From the NCBI RefSeq assembly GCF_002874535.1, contig NZ_CP025025.1, positions 3,901,353 to 3,965,352 of the forward strand: a stretch of 64,000 nucleotides of DNA. Direction: 5' to 3'. The stretch is from Mesobacillus jeotgali (lineage in GTDB: Bacteria > Bacillota > Bacilli > Bacillales > Cytobacillaceae). Both the position numbers and the translations under genes were made by a program. Positions within the stretch are counted from its first letter, which is position 1. Each line of letters begins with the position of its first letter. Under the pieces are notes generated by a model. It was not told where the DNA came from. It was given only the letters and a program-made list of their open reading frames with translations, and made no database searches. Positions 1-8,814 of this stretch are shown in pieces.

Positions 1-466
1 AAAACGCCCTGGTTACTTCCCCGCCATGCGCTTCCTGGTTCATGAAGTTTCCCCAGCGTCCGATTGCCTGGCCAAGGATGATGCTTGGCGCTGCGATATC
101 AGCAAGCTTCCAGAACGAAACATTCTTTGACTTCGTGTAAAAATAAGCAGTGGCTACGGAACCGATCAACGCACCGTGAATCGCAATGCCGCCATTCCAG
201 ACTTTTAAAATCTCGCCAGGATACTGGCTGTAGTACTCCCACTGGAAGATTACATAGTAAAGCCTTGCAGATAGGATTGCGATCGGAATCGCCCAGAGCA
301 TCAGGTCCGCAAAGATATCTTTCGGCAGACCGCGGCGTTCACCTTCACGCATGGCAATCCATAATGCTAGCGCAATTCCAAGTCCGATGATGACGCCATA
401 CCAGTGCACCTGGATTGGCCCGAGCGAAAAGGCTACCGGGTCGATTGGCTGAATATTTTTTTCCAT
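1..466 (-). CDS. lgt: Prolipoprotein diacylglyceryl transferase (partial, N-terminal part)
   Basis: Integral membrane enzyme that moves diacylglycerol from phosphatidylglycerol to the lipobox cysteine of prolipoproteins. The gene starts at an ATG at 464-466 on the minus strand and runs off the left edge, so about 155 N-terminal residues are visible. The translation begins [20 protein letters not shown] and contains hydrophobic helices and the family signature [11 protein letters not shown] near the edge. It lies downstream of hprK in the same direction, the hprK-lgt order known in Bacillus subtilis. The lipoproteins in this window (GerC, the beta-propeller protein) would be its substrates. 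The identification is firm; only the 3' part is missing. Confidence 0.93.
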   Translation of the reverse strand, partial: MEKNIQPIDPVAFSLGPIQVHWYGVIIGLGIALALWIAMREGERRGLPKDIFADLMLWAIPIAILSARLYYVIFQWEYYSQYPGEILKVWNGGIAIHGALIGSVATAYFYTKSKNVSFWKLADIAAPSIILGQAIGRWGNFMNQEAHGGEVTRAF

Positions 467-520
467 GTCATTTCCCCTTTATCTATATAAAAATCAGTCG
501 TACCAGCACTTTGGCTGTTC

Positions 521-540
521 TTAATCAAACGTTTGATTAA
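521..540. promoter_or_regulatory. 20-bp perfect palindrome, possible TetR-type operator
   Basis: TTAATCAAACGTTTGATTAA is perfectly self-complementary and sits in the hprK-lgt intergenic gap. The inner 16 bp recur at 17260-17275. Dyads of this size and spacing are typical TetR-family operators, but no TetR gene is in the window. On the plus strand a short T-run follows, so a weak antisense terminator is the alternative. Confidence 0.4.
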
Positions 541-598
541 GACTTTTTTCCGTAATTTACTGCTGAGTGCCACAGTGATTCATGAAAAATTTTACTGC

Positions 599-1534
599 TT
601 AATGTTCGTCATGGTCGCCGTCTTCAATGACGTCGGACAGCCTGTTGGTGAATTGTTCAGCTGCATTGACGCCCATGCGCTTCAGCCTGAAATTCATTGC
701 TGCTACCTCGATGATGACAGCGAGGTTTCGGCCTGGGCGGACAGGAATCGTCAGCTTGGTGATGTCGGTGTCGAGAATTTTCATTTTCTCTTCATCAAGG
801 CCCAGCCGGTCATACGATTTTTTCTGGTCCCAAATTTCAAGGTCAATGATCAGGGAAATCCGTTTATGCGAACGGACAGCACCAGCACCGAACAGTGTCA
901 TCACATTGATGATGCCTACTCCGCGGATCTCGAGAAGATGTTCAATTAAATCAGGTGAGTTCCCTACCAGGGTTCCGATATCCTCCTGGCGGATTTCAAC
1001 GCAGTCATCCGCTACAAGACGGTGTCCCCTTTTGACCAATTCAAGCGCGGTTTCACTTTTACCAACTCCGCTCTTGCCGGTAATCAGGACGCCGATTCCA
1101 TACAGATCGACAAGTACGCCGTGGACTGCAGTGGTCGGTGCCAGCTTGCTTTCGAGATAGTTCGTCAGATGGCTCGAGAGCCTTGTTGTTTTTAGCTTTG
1201 ATCGCAAGAGAGGAACTGACTCCCGTTCGGCTGCCTCGACCAGTTCAACAGGAACCTCCATGTCTCTTGTGACAATGATTCCTGGCGTAATATCTGTACA
1301 AAGCTTTTCCATTCGCTCCGCCCTGTCGCGAGGGGTCAATTTTTCAAAGAAGGTCAGTTCTGTTTTTCCGAGAAGCTGCAGACGCTCTGCAGGATAGTAT
1401 TCAAAATAACCAGCGATTTCTAGTCCTGGCCTTGAAATGTCTGTCGTGGTGATTGGACGATTGATTCCTTCCTCTCCACTGATCAATTCCATATCGAATT
1501 TCTTGATGATGTCTTTAGTACGGACTTTTGGCAA
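599..1534 (-). CDS. hprK: HPr kinase/phosphorylase
   Basis: Bifunctional ATP- or PPi-dependent kinase and phosphorylase acting on Ser46 of HPr and Crh. HPr-Ser-P is the CcpA corepressor, so this enzyme drives carbon catabolite repression. The 311-residue length matches the family. The Walker A loop GKSGVGKS lies at residues 153-160 and the signature [10 protein letters not shown] around 201-210. The start is TTG, in AAGGAGGAACTTCATTG on the minus strand, with a strong ribosome binding site. lgt follows at a 132-bp gap. The amino-sugar operon transcribed away from it carries a cre-like site, which would place that operon under the signal HprK makes. Confidence 0.97.
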   Translation of the reverse strand: MPKVRTKDIIKKFDMELISGEEGINRPITTTDISRPGLEIAGYFEYYPAERLQLLGKTELTFFEKLTPRDRAERMEKLCTDITPGIIVTRDMEVPVELVEAAERESVPLLRSKLKTTRLSSHLTNYLESKLAPTTAVHGVLVDLYGIGVLITGKSGVGKSETALELVKRGHRLVADDCVEIRQEDIGTLVGNSPDLIEHLLEIRGVGIINVMTLFGAGAVRSHKRISLIIDLEIWDQKKSYDRLGLDEEKMKILDTDITKLTIPVRPGRNLAVIIEVAAMNFRLKRMGVNAAEQFTNRLSDVIEDGDHDEH

Positions 1535-1714
1535 TGAAGTTCCTCCTTTATTAGAACGTTAATTTCCCACATGATAACAATACCTTTTATTTTAGCACTT
1601 TTTTATGAAGAACCAAATATAGGCGATTAAAAAACAGCTTCAGTTCGCTGAGATCATCCATATTGGTATTATCCACTTCTCCCTGCTAGTACCAAAGCTA
1701 TATTTTTTATAAAA

Positions 1715-1748
1715 GGTATAGACAACTATACAGTAGACTTGTTATCAT
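1715..1748 (+). promoter_or_regulatory. murP promoter with NagR-type operator over the -35
   Basis: A -35 candidate TAGACA (1719-1724) and a -10 candidate TATCAT (1743-1748) are 18 bp apart. The -35 is embedded in GGTATAGACAAC, which contains GTATAGAC (1716-1723), an exact GT-N-TA-N-AC core of the HutC subfamily of GntR regulators. The same core occurs twice before nagA. Binding of the nagR product here would block RNA polymerase. Confidence 0.7.
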
Positions 1749-1753
1749 CATTT

Positions 1754-1767
1754 TGTAAGCGAATTCA
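1754..1767 (+). promoter_or_regulatory. CcpA cre-like site before murP
   Basis: TGTAAGCGAATTCA matches the cre consensus TGWNANCGNTNWCA at all fixed positions but one. It lies just downstream of the proposed -10, where CcpA would hinder initiation or early elongation. Confidence 0.6.
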
Positions 1768-1806
1768 TTTTTTTCTGACTATTTTACAATAAGAGGGGGA
1801 AACACC

Positions 1807-3180
1807 ATGCGTAATGAAGAACGCCTGGCAAGAGAGATACTTGAGCAGCTTGGCGGCGCGGACAATATTGCTGATGTTGCTTCGTGCATGACCCGCCTGC
1901 GCGTCAAGCCGGCAGACTACAGCAAAGTGGATATCGCCGGCATCAAGAAAATTGATGGCGTGCTCGGTGTCGTAGAAGAAGAGACATTACAGATTATTTT
2001 GGGACCTGGAATTGTCACCAAAGTGGCCAATGAAGTTTCTGATATTACCGGCAAGACTGCAAGTCTAGTAGACGAGTCCGACCCGGATCCTTTCGATGGA
2101 CTTGCCGGCCGTACCAAGGACGAACTCAACAAGAAAAACGCGACTCCGTTCAAGTTATTCCTGCGAAGGATTGCCAGTATCTTCATCCCGCTGATTCCAG
2201 CGATTGTCGCTTCAGGCTTGATTGCCGGGATCACGAATGTTATTGTCCGTTCTGGCGCTGATCCTGAATCTTCACTGATCCAGATCCTTAACCTGATCGG
2301 CTGGGGTATCTTTGGTTATCTTGGTGTATTTGTCGGGATCAATACGGCTCGTGAATTTGGGGGCTCACCTGCTCTTGGCGGTGCTGCTGGTATCCTGATC
2401 ATCAACCCGGGTCTGGCAAACATCACATTGTTTGGCGAAGCACTTGTTCCTGGCCGTGGTGGATTGATCGGCGTTATGCTTGCTGCAGTTTTTATTGCAA
2501 TGCTTGAAAAACGGATCCGTAAATTCGTTCCGTCTTCTTTGGATATTATCATTACTCCTACTCTATCATTATTGATTACTGGTATTGCTACACTATTTGT
2601 CCTCCAGCCTGTTGGCGGATGGATTTCCGATTTGATCACAAAGGGCTTGCTTGGCCTTCTTGATGTTGGCGGAATCCTGGCAGGACTGGTTCTTGCTGGA
2701 ACATTCCTTCCTCTAGTTGTTACAGGTTTGCACCAGGGCTTGACTCCTGTGCATATGGAATTGATTAACTCGATTGGCGATGACCCGCTGCTGCCAATCC
2801 TCGCAATGGGCGGTGCAGGCCAGGTTGGTGCGGCATTCGCGATTTACTTTAAAACGAAGAATGAGAGACTTAAAAAGGTCATCAAGGGCGGGCTGCCAGT
2901 TGGTATGCTTGGCATCGGTGAACCGCTTATTTTCGGTGTCACCCTGCCGCTTGGCCGTCCATTCATCACGGCCTGTTTAGGGGCAGCAGTCGGCGGAGCA
3001 TTCCAGGCATTCTTTAAAATCGCAACGATTGCTATCGGCGTTTCGGGTATCCCGCTTGCTTTCCTGGTCCATACAAATCAAATACTGCTCTACTTGCTTG
3101 GACTTCTGATCGCCTATGTATTCGGGTTCATCTTCACCTGGACGTTTGGCTTCAAGGAAGAAATGGCTAAAGGAATCTAA
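1807..3180 (+). CDS. murP: PTS EIIBC component, MurNAc (MurP-type)
   Basis: Membrane phosphotransferase permease that imports and phosphorylates its sugar. A glucose-family EIIB domain occupies about residues 1-90, with the phospho-acceptor Cys27 in ASCMTRLR. A linker leads to an EIIC domain of about ten membrane segments (about 110-450). There is no EIIA domain, so phosphate must come from an EIIA encoded elsewhere, as for MurP and NagP-like systems. Substrate assignment rests on the adjacent mupG and murQ genes: MurNAc or MurNAc-GlcNAc is most likely, GlcNAc is possible. An AAGAGGGGGA ribosome binding site precedes the ATG. Confidence 0.88.
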   Translation: MRNEERLAREILEQLGGADNIADVASCMTRLRVKPADYSKVDIAGIKKIDGVLGVVEEETLQIILGPGIVTKVANEVSDITGKTASLVDESDPDPFDGLAGRTKDELNKKNATPFKLFLRRIASIFIPLIPAIVASGLIAGITNVIVRSGADPESSLIQILNLIGWGIFGYLGVFVGINTAREFGGSPALGGAAGILIINPGLANITLFGEALVPGRGGLIGVMLAAVFIAMLEKRIRKFVPSSLDIIITPTLSLLITGIATLFVLQPVGGWISDLITKGLLGLLDVGGILAGLVLAGTFLPLVVTGLHQGLTPVHMELINSIGDDPLLPILAMGGAGQVGAAFAIYFKTKNERLKKVIKGGLPVGMLGIGEPLIFGVTLPLGRPFITACLGAAVGGAFQAFFKIATIAIGVSGIPLAFLVHTNQILLYLLGLLIAYVFGFIFTWTFGFKEEMAKGI

Positions 3181-3188
3181 GAACAAAA

Positions 3189-3302
3189 AGCGCAAGTGCC
3201 TCGTTCAGCCCCGACAAGCGCTGGAGGGCCTGACAGTGAAGTCGTTCTTTGACTTCATTGGCAGGACCGAAGCGTCTCGAGGGGTTAGGCGCTGAAGCTG
3301 GA
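3189..3302. repeat. Bacillaceae-type intergenic palindromic repeat
   Basis: A GC-rich, strongly structured segment between murP and mupG. It contains a perfect inner hairpin (TGAAGTC at 3237-3243 with GACTTCA at 3251-3257) and outer complementary blocks around CAGCCCCGA and TCGAGGGG. I recall closely similar sequences scattered in Bacillus genomes; this was not checked by search. It lies inside the operon and would fold in the transcript. Confidence 0.5.
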
Positions 3303-3360
3303 TTAAGATACCCGTATAGAGCCAACCACAATTAGAATCTTTTAAAATTCGCTAACAATA

Positions 3361-3393
3361 AAGAAAGGAGGAGAGCAATTTTCCTCCTTTCTT
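3361..3393 (+). terminator. Hairpin between murP and mupG (attenuator or processing site)
   Basis: A perfect 12-bp stem, AAGAAAGGAGGA (3361-3372) with TCCTCCTTTCTT (3382-3393), is followed by a pyrimidine-rich CTATTCTATT rather than a clean T-run. It may act as a partial terminator, or set mRNA stability so that murP is expressed above the downstream enzymes. Confidence 0.5.
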
Positions 3394-3430
3394 CTATTCT
3401 ATTAACTGCTCTTGATTGGAGGGATTGCCC

Positions 3431-4516
3431 TTGCTTGGCATTTCCGTATATTTGAAAAAGGATATGATGGACAAAAATGCTGCCTGGATCGAAAAAGCGG
3501 CTCAATACGGACTTAAATCGATTTTCACTTCCTTACATATTCCCGAAGATAATCCAGCTGAGTATAAAGAACTTTTACAAAAGCTTGGAGAACTTGCGAT
3601 AAAGCATGACATGGAGCTGATGGCGGATGTTTCACCTCGTTCGCTGGACTATCTTGGGCTTGATTGGGAGCAATATGATGAACTGCTTCATTGGGGGCTA
3701 TCAGGAATCAGGGCTGATTATGGGTTCACATCACAGCAGATCGTGGAGCTTTCGCATAAAATGAAGATAGGAATCAACGCCAGCACGGTAACTAGAGAAG
3801 AACTTCTGGCCTGGATTGATGCTGGTTTAAATACCGGGAACGTTGAAGCATGGCATAATTTTTACCCAAGGCCTGAAACAGGGTTGGACATGGAGTTCCT
3901 GATTGAAAGAAATAACATGCTTCGTTCACTCGGCATTACGACAATGGCTTTCGTGCCTGGAAACAAGGATCTGCGCGGACCTGTGTTTTCTGGCCTCCCA
4001 ACACTAGAAAAGCACCGCGGCCAGCTGCCGCACATAGCTGCTGCAGAGCTGATGTTTTCTTGTTTTACCGATAAAATCTTGATTGGAGATCATGCTGCAT
4101 CGGATGAACAGCTGGAATTACTAGCTTTCCTTGGTAAAAAAGTCATTCCACTTCGTATTAAGAGCGAAAGTTGGGAGCATTCCGAACTATTGAGCAGGCC
4201 GCTGACAAACAGGATGGATCCTGCACGGGATGTGATCAGAGCAGTAGAATCACGTTCCTTCGCTTCAATAGGTGAAAATAAGATCCCACCTTCTAATCAG
4301 CAGGAAAGAAAACGCGGGACGATCACCATCGACAATGAACTATACGGGCGCTATGCAGGCGAATTGCAAATTGCCGTTAATGATCTGCCAAAGGATGAAA
4401 AAGTGAATTGCATCGGAAAAGTTATCAAAGAAGACCTGCCTTTGCTTGCAGAGATCAAGGCAGGGCGAAAATTTCAATTTATTGTGAGGGATGGAAATGG
4501 AGATCGCGAAGCTTAA
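3431..4516 (+). CDS. mupG: 6-phospho-N-acetylmuramidase (DUF871 family)
   Basis: Cytoplasmic hydrolase that splits MurNAc-6P-GlcNAc, the disaccharide delivered by MurP, into MurNAc-6P and GlcNAc. The protein has the DUF871 layout: an N-terminal TIM-barrel-like part ([10 protein letters not shown] at the start, then MELMADVSP and [11 protein letters not shown]) and a C-terminal cyclophilin-like part ending in [10 protein letters not shown] chose the TTG at 3431 because GGAGGG (3418-3423) is 7 nt upstream; a longer reading from TTG 3416 would begin inside that ribosome binding site. The stop overlaps the start of murQ, so the two are translationally coupled. Function is by family and context. 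Confidence 0.88.
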   Translation: MLGISVYLKKDMMDKNAAWIEKAAQYGLKSIFTSLHIPEDNPAEYKELLQKLGELAIKHDMELMADVSPRSLDYLGLDWEQYDELLHWGLSGIRADYGFTSQQIVELSHKMKIGINASTVTREELLAWIDAGLNTGNVEAWHNFYPRPETGLDMEFLIERNNMLRSLGITTMAFVPGNKDLRGPVFSGLPTLEKHRGQLPHIAAAELMFSCFTDKILIGDHAASDEQLELLAFLGKKVIPLRIKSESWEHSELLSRPLTNRMDPARDVIRAVESRSFASIGENKIPPSNQQERKRGTITIDNELYGRYAGELQIAVNDLPKDEKVNCIGKVIKEDLPLLAEIKAGRKFQFIVRDGNGDREA

Positions 4517-5411
4517 CACAGAACAGCAAAACCCGAAAACAATGAATATCGACTTGATGTCGACAGAGGAAATCATCACCGTCATCAACCAGGAGGACAC
4601 CCTCGTTCCGAACGTGCTCGCAAGGCAGGTTCCGAACATTTCGGAAGTCGTCGACAGGATTGTCGCTGCCTTCAAAAAAGGAGGCCGGCTAATTTATATT
4701 GGTGCCGGTACTTCCGGGCGACTCGGAATCATCGATGCTTCCGAATGCCCTCCGACATTCGGAACCGACCCTGGGCTTGTTGTTGGAATTATTGCGGGTG
4801 GCAAGGAAGCGATGACCGAGGCAATTGAAGGTGTCGAGGATGACAAGCAGCAGGGTCAGTCTGATCTGGCAAACATCAACCTTACCGCTGATGATATCGT
4901 AGTCGGAATTGCTGCCAGCGGTCGCACTCCTTATACGATCGGTGCACTGGAGTACGCAAAGAAAATCGGTGCCCTGACTGTATCAGTCGTTTGCAGCAAG
5001 GATTCCGAAATGGAGAAAATCTCCGACCACACCATCTCGGCGGTCGTCGGTCCCGAAGTAATTACCGGATCCACAAGGATGAAAGCCGGTACGGCCCAGA
5101 AACTTGTCCTGAACATGCTTTCTACAGCTTCGATGATCAAACTGGGCAAAGTGTATGGCAATCTGATGGTCGATGTGCAGATGACGAACGAAAAACTACA
5201 TAATCGCGCTGTCAATATCGTCAAGATGGCAACCGGTGCTTCGGATGATGAAGCAAGAACAGCAATCAAGGAGCAAAACTACCATACGAAAGCCGCCATC
5301 CTCCAAATCACGACAGGACTCAGGGGAACAAAGGTAAAAGAACTATTGGAAAAGCATGATGGCTACCTAAGAGATGCGATCAGTGACTTTTACAGAGGGA
5401 GCGCAAAATAG
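4497..5411 (+). CDS. murQ: N-acetylmuramic acid 6-phosphate etherase
   Basis: Lyase that removes the lactyl ether of MurNAc-6P to give GlcNAc-6P and D-lactate. The protein has a SIS sugar-isomerase fold with [20 protein letters not shown] near residue 70 and a second motif, [16 protein letters not shown]. From ATG 4497 it is 304 residues, the usual length, and GAGGG sits 6 nt upstream; ATG 4491 is an alternative two codons earlier. It overlaps the end of mupG. Its product feeds NagA, encoded next, so the full route from wall disaccharide to fructose-6P is nearly contiguous. Confidence 0.95.
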   Translation: MEIAKLNTEQQNPKTMNIDLMSTEEIITVINQEDTLVPNVLARQVPNISEVVDRIVAAFKKGGRLIYIGAGTSGRLGIIDASECPPTFGTDPGLVVGIIAGGKEAMTEAIEGVEDDKQQGQSDLANINLTADDIVVGIAASGRTPYTIGALEYAKKIGALTVSVVCSKDSEMEKISDHTISAVVGPEVITGSTRMKAGTAQKLVLNMLSTASMIKLGKVYGNLMVDVQMTNEKLHNRAVNIVKMATGASDDEARTAIKEQNYHTKAAILQITTGLRGTKVKELLEKHDGYLRDAISDFYRGSAK

Positions 5412-5412
5412 C

Positions 5413-5487
5413 ATTGTCTATACCACTGCAGATTTATCCTTCATAGTCTAATGTGGTATAGACAACCCCTGGAGGTATTAGTATAAT
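5413..5487 (+). promoter_or_regulatory. nagA promoter with paired inverted NagR operators
   Basis: Two operators face each other: ATTGTCTATACCAC (5413-5426), starting 2 bp after the murQ stop, and GTGGTATAGACAAC (5453-5466). Each holds a GT-N-TA-N-AC core. The second overlaps a -35, TAGACA (5459-5464), 17 bp from a perfect -10, TATAAT (5482-5487). Forty-bp centre spacing (about four helical turns) would suit cooperative binding. The pair could also form a long stem in read-through transcript. Confidence 0.78.
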
Positions 5488-5544
5488 ATAAGTGACAGAG
5501 GGTAAAGAAAAGAAGAACAGGACATAACTTTCAGGTGATATAGA

Positions 5545-6714
5545 ATGAAAGATTTAATGCTCATCAACGCCAGCGTTTTAACTGAAGAGGGCATCATTGA
5601 AAAAGGATACATTTATATAAAGGATGGGAAGATTGCCGAAACCGGACATACCTCCTCCCTGCCTCGATATCAGGCTGAGGTCATCGTTCTTCCTGAGGAC
5701 AGCACTGTCGTCCCAGGATTCATCGATGTGCATATCCATGGTGCCGGCGGAGCGGACACGATGGATGCCACCACTGAAGCCTTGACAACAATGGCGTCAA
5801 GGCTTCCTGAGGAAGGAACAACTAGCTTCCTGGCAACGACAATCACCCAGGATCAAAAGGCAATTATGAAAGCATTGGTGAATGCTGCCGATTTTATCAG
5901 CCACCACAACAATCCAGGTAAAGCCGAGGTGCTGGGGCTACATTTGGAAGGACCATTCATCAATGAATCCCGCAAAGGAGCACAGCCTGCCGAACACATC
6001 ATTAAACCTGATATCGAGCTGTTTGCGAGAATACAAGAGGCTTCTGGCAATAATATCAGGCTCGTGACACTCGCTCCGGAAAAAGAAAATGGCTGCGAGC
6101 TTATTGCATACCTTGCTGAAAATGAGGTCATCGCTTCGGTTGGCCATTCGGATGCCACCTACGGACAGATGGCTGAAGCCGTGAAGGCAGGAGCTACCCA
6201 TGTGACCCATTTGTTCAATGGCATGCGCGGGATGCATCACCGAGATCCAGGCGTAGCCGGTGCTGCCCTGCTTTTTGATGAATTGAAGATTGAGATGATT
6301 GCAGACGGAATCCATGTCGTACCCGAAATGCTGGATCTATCGATTCGCGCCAAAGGAACCGATGGTGTCATTTTAATCACCGACTCAATGCGAGCGAAAT
6401 GCCTTAAAAATGGCAGCTATGATCTCGGCGGACAGGAAGTCAGTGTTGCAGATGGAAAAGCACTTTTAGCTGATGGCACTCTAGCCGGCAGTATTTTAAA
6501 AATGAAAGATTCACTGAAAAACATGATGGAATACACAGGCATCAGTCTTGAAGAAGCAGTGAAGCTAGCCAGCGAAAACCCCGCAAGGCAGCTGAAGGTT
6601 TTTGACCGGAAAGGAAGCATTGCTTCAGGAAAAGATGCAGACCTTGTCGTACTTGACAATAACCATGAAGTGGCCATGGCGTTTTGCCGGGGAGTCGCGA
6701 GTTACACCCGTTAA
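5545..6714 (+). CDS. nagA: N-acetylglucosamine-6-phosphate deacetylase
   Basis: Metal-dependent amidohydrolase converting GlcNAc-6P to glucosamine-6P and acetate. Visible motifs are the metal-binding PGFIDVHIHGAGG, LHLEGPFINESRKGAQ, the histidines in VGHSDATY and THLFNGMRGMHHRDPG, and the catalytic Asp in ILITDSM. At 389 residues it has the normal length. It is the first gene behind the twin-operator promoter and is followed by nagB after 27 bp, then nagR, a standard order in Bacillus. Confidence 0.97.
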   Translation: MKDLMLINASVLTEEGIIEKGYIYIKDGKIAETGHTSSLPRYQAEVIVLPEDSTVVPGFIDVHIHGAGGADTMDATTEALTTMASRLPEEGTTSFLATTITQDQKAIMKALVNAADFISHHNNPGKAEVLGLHLEGPFINESRKGAQPAEHIIKPDIELFARIQEASGNNIRLVTLAPEKENGCELIAYLAENEVIASVGHSDATYGQMAEAVKAGATHVTHLFNGMRGMHHRDPGVAGAALLFDELKIEMIADGIHVVPEMLDLSIRAKGTDGVILITDSMRAKCLKNGSYDLGGQEVSVADGKALLADGTLAGSILKMKDSLKNMMEYTGISLEEAVKLASENPARQLKVFDRKGSIASGKDADLVVLDNNHEVAMAFCRGVASYTR

Positions 6715-6741
6715 TATTCAGCTATGAAAGAGGTGATGACG

Positions 6742-7467
6742 TTGAAACTGATTACTACTTCAAATTACGAGAAGCTTAGCCAGCAAGCTGCAGTGGAAAC
6801 CATTTCACGAATCAAGAGAAATTCATCGCTCAACCTTGGACTTGCTACCGGGAGCACACCAACAGGCCTTTATCAGGAGCTCATCAAAGATCATAAGCAG
6901 AACAAGACCTCCTATAAAGAAATCAACACATTCAACCTGGATGAATACATCGGAATTTCGAAAAAAGACAGTAATAGCTATCACTACTTTATGTGTGAAC
7001 ATTTATTTGAGCACATTGATATTCCGCTTGACCAGACGCATATTCCAGATGGAACAGCGAAGGATTTGGATGAGGAATGCAAACGCTATGAGCAATTCAT
7101 TAACGAGCATGGCGGCATCGACCTGCAAATTCTCGGAATTGGACAGAACGGCCATATTGGTTTTAACGAACCAGGCACACCCTTTGATAGCAGAACGCAT
7201 ATCATCGACCTGGCAGAAAGCACGCGCAAGGCGAACTCAAGATTTTTCGACTCACTGGAAGACGTTCCGAAGCAAGCAATCACCATGGGGATTGCTTCGA
7301 TTATGGACAGCAGGGAAATCTTTCTGCTTGTTTCCGGCGCTTCCAAGGCAAAAGCACTCGCTACTTTAATGAATGACGATATTAGCGAAGATTTCCCTGC
7401 CTCGGCTCTCAAAAACCATGGAAATGTCACGATTTTCGCTGATAAAGATGCTACAGCATTGCTTTAA
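6742..7467 (+). CDS. nagB: Glucosamine-6-phosphate deaminase
   Basis: Converts glucosamine-6P to fructose-6P and ammonia, joining amino-sugar salvage to glycolysis. Motifs include LGLATGSTPTGLY at the N-terminus, NTFNLDEYIG, and the catalytic-loop segment GIGQNGHIGFNEPG. I prefer the TTG at 6742 (protein MKLITTSNYEKLS, 241 residues) because AGAGGTG is placed just upstream and the length then matches B. subtilis NagB. An ATG at 6724 would add six residues. Confidence 0.96.
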   Translation: MKLITTSNYEKLSQQAAVETISRIKRNSSLNLGLATGSTPTGLYQELIKDHKQNKTSYKEINTFNLDEYIGISKKDSNSYHYFMCEHLFEHIDIPLDQTHIPDGTAKDLDEECKRYEQFINEHGGIDLQILGIGQNGHIGFNEPGTPFDSRTHIIDLAESTRKANSRFFDSLEDVPKQAITMGIASIMDSREIFLLVSGASKAKALATLMNDDISEDFPASALKNHGNVTIFADKDATALL

Positions 7468-7507
7468 GCATCTTCTGAAAAACTGCAAGCAGTCAGGAGA
7501 ATGACCT

Positions 7508-8233
7508 ATGATTGATAAAAATTCACCAATACCTATTTACCACCAGCTCGAGGAGTATATAAAAGCCCAAATCGATAATGGCGACCTCCAGCCAGATGAA
7601 GCCATCCCCTCCGAACGAGTCTATGCCGATATGTTCCAGATCAGCAGGATGACAATCAGGCAGGCATTGACCAACCTAGTGAATGATGGATATCTGTACC
7701 GCCAAAAAGGCAAAGGCACGTTCGTGAACAGAAAGAAGGTCGAACAGCGCCTGCAGGGATTGACAAGTTTCACCGAGGATATGAAAGAACGCGGACTTAC
7801 CCCGGGCAGCAGACTGGTTTCGTTTGAAATTATCCCATCCGGACGGGAAATAGCCGAGCGTCTCAAGCTAAGCGAAAATACACCAGTATACGAAATCAAA
7901 CGCGTCAGGCTTGCAGACAATGTTCCGATGGCTCTGGAGACCACCTACCTCCCGGCTAATCTGGTTAAGGGGTTGACAGAGGAAATCATCAACCAGTCAC
8001 TTTACCAGTATATCGAAGAAAAATTATCGCTTACGATCCATGAAGCCACCCAGCAAATCGAAGCATCGATCGCTAAGGAACAGGAACTGCGCCTTCTGGA
8101 AATTGAAAAAGGCTCCCCTGTCCTGTTGATTCTCAGGACTTCGCATTTAAAGGATGGCACCCCATTCGAATTCGTCAAATCAGCCTATCGAGCAGACCGA
8201 TACAAATTCGTGCACACGATGCAGCGTGGCTGA
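7508..8233 (+). CDS. nagR: GntR/HutC-family regulator of amino-sugar genes
   Basis: Repressor with an N-terminal GntR winged helix (residues about 8-72, SERVYADMFQISRMTIRQAL) and a C-terminal UTRA effector domain (about 95-235) of the HutC subfamily. In B. subtilis NagR (YvoA) binds glucosamine-6P or GlcNAc-6P and controls nagAB and the transporter. Here it ends the nagAB-nagR operon and the matching GT-N-TA-N-AC operators stand before murP and nagA, so it probably governs the whole 1.8-8.2 kb cluster, including itself. Confidence 0.93.
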   Translation: MIDKNSPIPIYHQLEEYIKAQIDNGDLQPDEAIPSERVYADMFQISRMTIRQALTNLVNDGYLYRQKGKGTFVNRKKVEQRLQGLTSFTEDMKERGLTPGSRLVSFEIIPSGREIAERLKLSENTPVYEIKRVRLADNVPMALETTYLPANLVKGLTEEIINQSLYQYIEEKLSLTIHEATQQIEASIAKEQELRLLEIEKGSPVLLILRTSHLKDGTPFEFVKSAYRADRYKFVHTMQRG

Positions 8234-8241
8234 TTACCAGA

Positions 8242-8270
8242 AGAGATCCAATCCGGGTCTCTTTATTTTT
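8242..8270 (+). terminator. Rho-independent terminator of nagAB-nagR
   Basis: AGAGATCC pairs with GGGTCTCT around a 5-nt loop, followed by TTATTTTTG, directly after the nagR stop. Confidence 0.8.
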
Positions 8271-8417
8271 GTAGTTATTCTTTAATATGTCTTCGTGAAA
8301 TGTCGAAAAGGAAAATAACATTCAGCTTATTTCCACGGAAATAATCGAACCCTCTTGTCGAATTAATTGTCTAATTATCTTAAAATGAGGGTAATACATA
8401 AAGAAGGAGTAGATACC

Positions 8418-8645
8418 ATGCTAAAGAATTTCCAAGTTGATGATCATGTGAAGAACCAGATGACAGATGAGATAAAAAGGTATTTCCTTGAAGAGCGCGG
8501 GGAAGAACTGGGAGACCTGGCTGCACTGTTGATCCTTGAATTTTTTGCCGATAAACTCGCTCCTCATTTTTATAACATCGGAATCCAGGATGCCCATGAA
8601 TTCATGTCGCAGCGGGTGGAAGATATTTTTGAGTTGAATAAGTAA
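8418..8645 (+). CDS. DUF2164 family protein
   Basis: Small acidic 75-residue cytoplasmic protein of unknown role. The pattern DEIKRYFLEERGEELGDLAALLILEFF, then a C-terminal FYNIGIQDAHEFM, resembles the DUF2164 family. No catalytic motif is evident. The ATG at 8418 is preceded by AAGGAG (8404-8409). It stands alone between the nag terminator and the amidase gene. Confidence 0.75.
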   Translation: MLKNFQVDDHVKNQMTDEIKRYFLEERGEELGDLAALLILEFFADKLAPHFYNIGIQDAHEFMSQRVEDIFELNK

Positions 8646-8814
8646 TTTATTGCATTTTGCGAAGGGATGAAGAATCCGAACCCTTTTTTCAAAGCTAATT
8701 ATAAAATGGTTACGAGTTTAAAAACAGCCTATATCCGATGTCGATATGTCCTTTTTCCGCCTTTGGTCATATATATACTGATGAAGAAATCTTTTATCGG
8801 AAGGTGTGAAAATA

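Noticed and set aside
85-390. A plus-strand ORF opposite lgt
   Set aside because: It is antisense to the conserved lgt reading frame and has no protein-like features.
521-546. Palindrome plus T-run as a terminator
   Set aside because: The stem is AT-rich, the T-run points antisense to both genes, and the second copy at 17258 has no T-run.
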